From the NCBI GenBank assembly GCA_022579005.1, contig MU401620.1, positions 23,440-87,439 on the forward strand: a stretch of DNA of 64,000 nucleotides. The letters run 5' to 3'. Origin of the DNA: Poronia punctata (taxonomy: Eukaryota > Ascomycota > Sordariomycetes > Xylariales > Xylariaceae). The translations under genes were made by a program, and so were the position numbers. Positions 55,771-64,000 of the stretch are shown here, one piece after another; the first letter of the stretch is position 1; each line of letters begins with the position of its first letter. The notes under the pieces are model-generated. The model was not told where the DNA came from. It did not search any database and saw only the letters and a program-made list of their open reading frames with translations.

Positions 55771-58052
55771 TTAATTCCCCATGTCTCGAACATGCCTGAT
55801 GAACGCGTCATCTTGACCTTGTCGTGAGAACTTCGAGTAATCTTCGAGAACTTGCCGCAGCTCGCTCTCCGATTGGGCATTGAGGAGTGACAACTCTCTT
55901 TCCAAAAGCAACGCTATCACAGCCTGTATCAAGACATCATCACCCTCAAAAACGTACACATCCCATAGTCGCGTACAATCGTCAATGCTCAAGTGTGTAG
56001 TGAACATCGGCGTGAATATTTCTTTGAGTCGCATGCCGAAGTTGAATTTCGGATCATCAACAGCGTCCTCGATAAGATGCTTGCAGAGCCGCGGGGATTT
56101 GGCTGCGAGCGTATGGTTTACAAGTTGATAGACCGAAGATTGCGCTCCCTCGTCGCCGGATAGAAAAGATAGAGGAAGTGACCGGTTCAGAATATTGGCC
56201 AATGCTATGAAGGCTGACGCGGTTGTGTCGAGGTTGAGAAGCAGGAGTGCAGCCATCGTCTGTTTCTCGTTAGTTTTCCCGTAACCTGAACACTCACGGA
56301 GAATCTGAGTACACTTACATGGCAACCTGTCACATAACCAATGTCACTCCGGTACATGGCGTATGCACGCAGGACATCGATTACGTTCTGGTGCAGAGGC
56401 CCGCCAGTTTGAAAAATCTTAAGTTCAGGCCATGTGCGCTCTTCCACGTCTGCCCGTATCTCCGAGAACCAGGCCATTTTTTGTTCGTCGTCTGCCGCGG
56501 CGTTCCCCCTTTTAGCCCGATTCTCCGCTTCAGACGCTCTGGATAAAGCCGCATGGAATGACGATGGGGTTAGCCCGAGATCGTTCCCGATCGCCCGGGA
56601 CCAGGCGGCGCCACGGCATTTAGGTGATATCCCTTTCCACCAGACCCCCCGGATTCGCTCCTCCTGAAGGGCAACGTCCCATCTCTTCAGCACATCTTCC
56701 CAGATCTGGAGAAGATCGTTAGCGGCCTTGGCATCACTCAGCTCCTTATCCCGACGAGCCGCTTCTCTCTTCTTTTCAGCTTCCATGCTAATAGCCATCA
56801 TTCTTTGGTATTCCTTCAGGTGCTTCTTTTCTTCAGCAGGATCTTTAGGGGGTAGCCATGAAGGCCTTGTACGGGACAGAACGGCTTCTTTCTCCTTTGA
56901 TATCGGTAGCGGGTCGATCATTATGTTGCTTCGGCGGAGCGGGGGCAGTTCAGCAAGGGCCGACTTGACACGCGGCTTTGGGACCGAGCGCGGGTTTGAC
57001 GCCTGTGTAAGGCCGCGTTTCTCAAGCTCATCAGCGTGCTCTTCTAGCTTTTCGGTGAGCGCTTTAGCTTCAGGGCTGAGTGCTGAGATAGCGGCCGTCC
57101 AGCTCTTCGCCCGGCCTTTCACCGGCGAGAGTGGCGACGCTAAGTGTGATTCTCCCGAGTTCTCAGACTTCCAACTAGGAGACTTCAACGACCCTCTGTC
57201 AGCGGCAACAGGTGGTGTCCCGTTGCCTACACTTCGCACACGCTCCTTGGGCTCCTTGGACTCCTTGGGCGGCCTTTCTGGCGAAGTTGAAGTTGATGCC
57301 GACCGGCTAGTTGATCGCTCACTCGCTGGCCGGGGCGATAGAGGTACATTATCGAGTATTAGACCCTCCGGAATGTTGTCATCGTCATCATCCTCGTTAA
57401 AGTCTTTGCCGTCGTCTGAATTTGACACCTTCCTCTCCCGGTTGGACTGCCAACTATGACTACGAGATAGCGCAGGTCGCGGAGCAATGTTCTCGCGAGG
57501 ACTGAGGGCACGAGGCGAAACACTGGGACTGGGGCTCCGATGTCGCCGGGATGTGCTGACTGAGGATGCAGAGCGCGCCGAGAGAGTCCGATTGATTGAC
57601 CGAGGCTGATGGGTAACATTCAAAGTCAAACTCTGGGTACTCACATCGCGAAACTGTGCCGACAGAGAAGGGGCCATAGACCTGGCCTTAGCGAGTGAGA
57701 TCACATCACGTGGTCGCCGTACGGGAGCAGGGTCTTGGGTGTGAGGGCTGACGGGAGGACCGGCCCGTCTCGTGGAAGTAGCTCGGATATCAGACGTAAA
57801 TGTCGCCATGTACGGATTTGATTTCGATTTGGCGTGGGGGCTGGCAAAATGTGAAGAGTTGGGCGTTATCGCGTCGTCTTCTAGCCCAATCTCCTCAAAA
57901 TGACCACCACCAGAAGTGACATCGTCATCCTGGTCCGAGTTAAATGAGTGAAGAGAAGATGCTTTTGAAGATTTCGATGAAGACATGCCAGGCGGAGAGC
58001 CAGGTCGGGAGACGACGAGATCGGCCGCGTTGATGTTCTCACTGTAGTTCAT
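55771..58052 (-). CDS. TBC-domain Rab GTPase-activating protein, two exons
   Basis: Exons 58052-56319 and 56259-55771 give 740 residues; the 59-bp intron (GTAAGT donor, AACAG acceptor) joins YVTGCH to TMAALLLLNL. The first ~370 residues are disordered, Ser/Pro-rich with acidic patches (DFNEDDDDDN). A charged helical stretch (KEYQRMMAISMEAEKKREAARR) precedes the TBC domain (about 450-730). Motif A is RGVWWKGISPKCRGAAW; motif B is IRADVEERTWP (532-542) with the arginine finger Arg539; the motif C position reads IGYVTG, so the usual glutamine finger is Thr575. TBC proteins speed GTP hydrolysis by Rab proteins in membrane traffic. The C-terminus ends soon after the domain (FIRHVRDMGN). The target Rab is unknown. 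Confidence 0.9.
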
Positions 58053-59184
58053 CGTCTAATCTGTACAGGCTCCGTCCACTCCGTCTGTGTATGCGTACCA
58101 AGGATGGGAAATTGGGTTTCTGGCGGAAAGGCGCAGATACCGGGTTAGCTGAAAGTTCACAGTGGGATCGTAGCTCCGTTTTCTAGCTGTCTGTCGTCTA
58201 TGGCGATTTCCGAGGACTATCCTGAACACGTCTGTGGGACTAGTATGAGGGGGTTCAAAGACAACGGGATGACAGGGCGGATCGGCGAATGAGATGTCTC
58301 AGTGTACGAAACATTAAAAAATTACAAGGTTTCCCGGGAAAACTTAAAATGTGCCACCACGTGTTGCTAGACCCGGTTGGCTATGCAAGTACGAAACCTG
58401 AAAGTATCAAGGCTAATCGGGAACGATGCAGGCTGACTAGAACATGGCACACGTTTAGAAAGGATCGGGGTCTCTCGGGTGTCTTCTTCGTGACACATCA
58501 GCTACAATGAGCGGTTATGTCAACGGCACGGTATGCGATCCGTGCAGTTGTGCGCCGGGCTTTGTACGTCTTGCAGTCCAAATATGCAGGCGGTTCCTCC
58601 CGCACTAAAGGGGTGTAACGGCTGTCTGGAGATTTCGAGTGTCGCCCGGTGGATGCGGTTCGAATCAGCGAGGGAATATATATGCCAAATTAAGGATTTA
58701 TATATTTATGTACGGGGTTCGTGGATTGAACGGGACGGTGAACGAGGGGACGAAATGCTGCATGAATCGGTATACGAGCGAATGTACAGTTGGATAGGCG
58801 GATGCGATACCAACCGGTTACGAGGCAGCCGTGACAGTACGTAGAGGTAATATACGGCGCCGAATGCTAGCCAAGTCAAAAAAGCGAATGACAACATGCG
58901 CAGAAAATCGAGAGAATAAAGGAAAACAAGAAATGAGATATTAGACTGCTGTTGTGGTGGTTCTATTTGGCGATTATCCGGGGATGGAGGAGAGGCAGGC
59001 ACGACAGCAAAAAGAGATCATGGGGATGAACCAATCAGAGGATACCAAGTAACGCCGATCAAATGATGCGTACAAGTACCCCCATGTGTGTTCGGGTTGT
59101 AGGTCACGGGGGGTAACTAAAAGCTCGGCGAAGGTCAAAAACTGCGCTAGTCTAGCTTAGCACTAGTAACTCTGAGGGGGTTAA
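58053..59184. other. Upstream region of the TBC gene, up to the second A+T-rich block
   Basis: Contains the TBC promoter. A minus-strand frame (58706-59002) includes one hydrophobic segment (MLSFAFLTWLAFGAVYYLYVLS) but I cannot support it as a gene. G+C content falls abruptly after about 59180. Confidence 0.4.
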
Positions 59185-62100
59185 AAAATACGCTACTTAT
59201 GCACTAGTAAATCACGCTAGCTAATTATAGTAGCTTGCAACAAATATTATATACTTTAATACTTTTAGAAAATTTTTGTTATATTAAAAGATTTTAACTT
59301 TAAACTATTATGCATATGCTTAGCATATATAAACTAAACGTTGCTTTAAATATTTAATTAATTAACTATTATAAAAACGCTTAGTATATATAAAGTATAC
59401 ATAGCATATATAGCTGCTAACTAACTTAAATTATATATATATATAGTATAGTTTAATAGCTTTTTATAATGTTAGCTATTTTAAATTATAACTTTTTATA
59501 ATAGCTTAATATTAAAGTAACTAAGTTATTAAATAATATAAATATAAATAAAAGCTGTATATATGCTAATAATATACTAATTTTAGCTATAAGCTTATAT
59601 TATATTAGTTATAATAGCTAGCTAAGCTTTAGCATAACTACTACTACTAGCTAACTTAATAAAATTAAATAATAATAAAAAAAACAATATAAAGCTTACG
59701 CTTTATATTAGTAACTAACTTTTAATAATAAATAATTTTAACTTTATAAGTATACTAAGCTTTAACTTTATATTTATTTAAATTTTTAAAGCATATACTT
59801 AGCAAATGCTAACAAGCTATATAAAAAACTATTTAAATATTTAAACTTATTATAAGCTACTATAGCTTTAGCAAAATATTATTTTATTATATAAAAAACT
59901 ATTACTTTATATTACTATACCTTAATATATTTATAAATAAAATAGCATATTTTATTTAGCTAGAAAATAGTTTTATAGTAAATATTAAATATATAAATAT
60001 AGCTTAAATTTATAAATTTATATAAAATAAAATATTTAAAATATAAAACTTATATATATATATATAGTATATGCTAATATAGTTTAAGTTTAATATTTAA
60101 CTTATAAGTTAGCTAAAGTTAATACTTTATATTTTAATATATTATAAGTTTATATTATCTTTTTATTTTAAGCTTATATATAGTATAAGCTAACTATATG
60201 CTAACTATATATAAAGTAAATATAAAAACATTAAGTATAAATGCTAGTACTAAAAGTATAAATACTTTAATATTAGCTATTACTAATACTTTTATAAAAA
60301 CTTTATATGCTATAAAACTAGCAAAATCTTGTTATATAAAGTATTTAAATTATAAAAACAAAGTAGTAAGCCTTTTATATATATAATATTATTTATAGCT
60401 ATTTAAAATAATATTAAAAAGTATAATAAATATATGCTTTATATATGCATTATATATGCTAACTTTAATTAAGTTTTATTTTACTTTTAAAAAAGCTTAA
60501 AATACTTATGCTATAAAATATATTATATTAAATATATATAATAAAATATATTATAAAGTTAACTTTATTATATATAATAATAAGTTTAAAATAAGTTTTA
60601 TATTTTACTTTTACTTTATATATGCTTTATATATGCTAATAAAATATAATAACTTTAAATTAGTTATTTATATTAAACTAATTTAAATAATTAGCACTTT
60701 GCTAAGTATTTATTAATAATTAAAGCTATTAATATTAAGTACTTAAAAAGTATATATAAAATATGTTCTATATAAAAGTAAAAGCAATATATATATATTA
60801 GTAATAAGTAAAAATGTTAAAAATATTACTATAAGCTATTTTAAGCTTTACTTTACTTATAGTTATTTAAGCTAAGCATATATAGTATATAATTACTTAT
60901 AAAAACCTAGCAAGGTTATTTTATTTTTAATATATTTTGCTTAGCTTAATATATATATTTTATAAAATACTATATGTATACTATATATTGTACTTATTAT
61001 AAAAAAAGCTTATAACTACTTTTTTTTTTATTTAAATAAAATACTATAATAATTATAAAAAAACTTATAAACTATAATTTAAAAAATAAATATATTAAGT
61101 AAAATACTAAGTATATAATATATATGCTATACTTATATTGTATATATGCTAACAATTTAATTTTAGCTACTATTTAGCGTGCTTTTTATATTTAACTATT
61201 GCTTTAATAATATAATATAAGCTTACTTATAAAGCTTATATAAAATATAAATTATTATAACTATATAGCATATATACTATATATAAAAAAGCTATTTTAA
61301 TATTTTAATAAGTTATAGTTTAAAAATATAAATAAACTTTTGCTTTATATACTATATTTATAAAATATATATTAACTATATACTAAGCATAATTTAAAAG
61401 TACTACTTTAATTTTTATTATTTAAAGTTTAAAACGTTTATTTAGTATATAAACTAATTAAAAAATAATAACTATATTATTATATGCTATATATAGGCCT
61501 AAGCTATTACTTTTATACGCTAGCTATATTTATAAATAAATATAATATTTAAAATTATTTATAACAAGCTAAATATATTTATTATTATAAGTTAAAACTA
61601 AAAAAAGCAGTATATGTTTATTATTTATAAAGTATATATTTTACTTTTATTAACTTATTATATTAAGTACTAAAAGTTATATTTATATTATTATAATAAT
61701 TAATATATAGCTAGCATATGCTTAAATGTTTAAATTAATTTTTAAAGTTATAAGCAAGCTATTTAGCTAGCTTATTACTTAGTACTATATTACTAATAGT
61801 TTTAATATAATATAATATATTATATATAATATAAATAGCAAGTAAGCATATAGTATATATTTACTTAATATATAAACATATTTTATATTATAGCTAACTT
61901 ATTTATAAAGCTTAGTATATACTTTTAAACGTTAAACTTTATACGTATATAATAAAAGTATTTATAATATTTGCTTATTTTTTACTAAGTATATATTAAG
62001 TATAACTTTTAAAAAAAGTTTTTAGTTTATTTAGTTATTTATTAGCTTTATATTTTATAAAGTTTAAGTATAAAAGCAATATATGCTATATATTTATAAA

Positions 62101-64000
62101 CTTTATATAATTAATTTTTTAAACTTTAATTTTAGTTTAAAAATAAAGACGCTAATTAAATTGTTGCTAGCTTTATAGCTAGTAAATTTAAAGTACTTTA
62201 AATAGCTAAGTTATTTATATATAAAAATAATAATATTATTAAAAAGCTATATTTTATATATAATTAAAATATAAGTTAATAGCAAACACCTTTAGCAATA
62301 ATACTATAATATATATATAAACTTAGCATATATTATATTTATATTGCTTATATACTAATATACTTAGTTTATAAACATATTAATGCGCTTTTAATGCTAA
62401 GCATATATAGCAAAAAGTATATAATACTAAATAGTATTAAAAATTAATAAAAAAAATAAACTAATTAGCTTAAAATATTAAGCAAAGCAATATATGTTTA
62501 TAATAGCAAGCTAAATATAAGCTAAAATACTTAATATTGCTATTTAACTTTTAAAACTTATATAAGCAAGCAAATAATAAGCATATGCTTATAAAAGCAG
62601 CTAACTTAAACGTTAATTTAGTAAAATTTAATAATAAGTTATTATTAAAAGCTTTTAACTTGCTTAGCAGCACGCTTATATAAAGCATATATAATAAATT
62701 ATTAAGTTTTTTATTGCTAAGCTTACTATTATATTATTATATACTAGCTATATGCTAATTAGCTTTATAACTAAACACTAGTTTTTTTTTTAACTATTTT
62801 ATATTTTTTATTTTAATATAATAACTAATAGTTAACTAAAACCTTTTAGCTTTTTTATATGCTTAATATATACTATAACTAAATATAGCTTAGTTACTAA
62901 TGTTTAGCTAAGCTATTAGCATAGCATATGCTTAAGTAACTACTTTATTTTTATTAAAAAAGCGTAAACAAAATAATACTTTAATAGCTTAAGCAAATAT
63001 TAAAGCTATAGTAGCTTAAAAAAAAGCTAAAATAGCAAAGCGCCTATACTAAGCAAAAGCTAGGCGTAAAGCAAAGTTATAAGTATAAGCTATATTAAAA
63101 AACAACTTAAAAGCATAAAAAATAATTATAAAGCTTTAAAACTTAAAAAAAGCTATTTAAACTAAAGCATAAGCTTAGTATATATATATAACTATAAAAG
63201 TTTAATTAAATTATTTTAAAAAAATTAAATAATTTAAATAAAATATTTAAATATAGTAATAAAACAAATAATACATATGCTATATTTATATTATACTTAT
63301 GCTATAAGTATATATATTATAATATATAAGCATAGTATATACATAGCATACTTATAGTTTACTTATAGCATAAGCAAATTATAAATAAAATAAGTACTTT
63401 TAAAACATTTATTTTTAATTACTATAAAGGGTTTAATTAAGTTTTTATACTATATATTAAATAATTATAAGCATATGCTAAAAGTATGCTACCTATATAT
63501 TTTGCTTATACTTTAAATATAAAACATAGCTATACTTAAGCGTAGTATACGCGTAGCATACCTACAATATAAGCAAAGTATAAGTAGTATAAATATTATT
63601 ATAATATATATATTTTTAACTAATACAAAACTTTTAATTAATTTTTAATACTATATTTTTAAACATTGTTAATATATACTGCAAGTATGCTACCTATATA
63701 TTTTACTTATGCTTTAAATATAAAACATAGCTATACTTAAGCATAGTATATATATAGCATACTTATAATATAAGCAAAGTATAAGTAGTATAAATATTAT
63801 TATAATATATATATTTTTAACTAATATAAAACTTTTAATTAATTTTTAATGCTATGTTTTTAAACATTATTAGCATATATTATAAATATGCTGCTTATAT
63901 ACTAATCTTTTAGTATAATTATATTAAAAGCTTTTATTTACACCTTTTAAAAAAATATTTTATAAGTAATATATAAGTTTAATATTAAAATAATATTATA
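59185..64000. other. Second A+T-rich, RIP-like block (continues past window)
   Basis: Composition matches the first block: near absence of CpG, frequent TATA and AGCATATGCT-like palindromes, no intact frame. I see no LTR pair within the visible part. At 62950-63180 the plus strand reads a Lys/Ala/Arg-rich ghost (AKIAKRLY, AKARRKAKL) that might be the basic tail of a DNA-transposon transposase, but this is weak. The ORF at 60198-60386 is composition noise. Confidence 0.75.
63483..63900. repeat. Tandem direct repeat, period about 201 bp
   Basis: AGTATGCTACCTATATATTT recurs at 63483 and 63684, and a diverged third copy begins about 63884 (AAATATGCTGCTTATATA). Internal landmarks AAACATAGCTATACTTAAGC and CAAAGTATAAGTAGTATAAA repeat at the same spacing. 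A more diverged unit may precede at about 63282-63482. Confidence 0.85.

Noticed and set aside
58706..59002. 98-codon minus-strand frame with a hydrophobic segment
   Set aside because: A single hydrophobic stretch is weak evidence, and the frame abuts the A+T-rich block without other support.
60198..60386. 62-codon frame in the second A+T-rich block
   Set aside because: Composition-driven, no motif and no start or splice context.

Overview
The window is nuclear DNA of a filamentous ascomycete, most likely a Sordariomycete-type Pezizomycotina. The evidence is short (about 55-250 bp) GT-AG introns with CTAAC/CTGAC-like branch sites, typical fungal gene families (C2H2 'FACP' protein, Zn2Cys6 regulator, type I Baeyer-Villiger monooxygenase, SMUBP2/Hcs1 helicase, DUF202, TBC GAP, M28 peptidase), an intron-containing tRNA-Leu, and sharply bounded A+T-rich blocks that look like repeat-induced point mutation (RIP) of transposons. 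No species call is possible from sequence alone.

Layout. 0.3-10.3 kb: C2H2 protein (-), secreted GH43 glycosidase (+), REX4-like exonuclease (+), tRNA-Leu(AAG), membrane-anchored alpha/beta hydrolase (+). 10.3-13.6 kb: gene-poor. 13.6-23.1 kb: Ser-rich conserved protein (+), a decayed Zn2Cys6 regulator (-), a four-exon cyclase-family protein (-) and a divergent Baeyer-Villiger monooxygenase (+); the last three look like the remains of a small catabolic cluster whose regulator is broken. 25-31 kb: a small two-exon gene (+), an M28 aminopeptidase (-) and a coiled-coil Ser-rich protein (-). 33.7-49.1 kb: an A+T-rich block bordered on both sides by tandem minisatellites that share a palindromic core; inside it one LTR retroelement (Ty3/gypsy chromovirus type, protein domains still legible through the mutations) sits within the direct repeats of a second. 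50.2-58.1 kb: SMUBP2/Hcs1-type helicase, DUF202 membrane protein, TBC Rab-GAP, all on the minus strand. 59.2-64 kb: a second A+T-rich block with about 201-bp tandem repeats, running off the window.

Most genes are unrelated housekeeping or secretory genes and do not form a single system. The features most worth follow-up are the nested RIP-degraded retroelements, the related minisatellites at both block edges, the regulator pseudogene beside the cyclase/monooxygenase pair, and a cryptic 68-residue gene. I did not find a defence system, CRISPR array or secondary-metabolite backbone gene.
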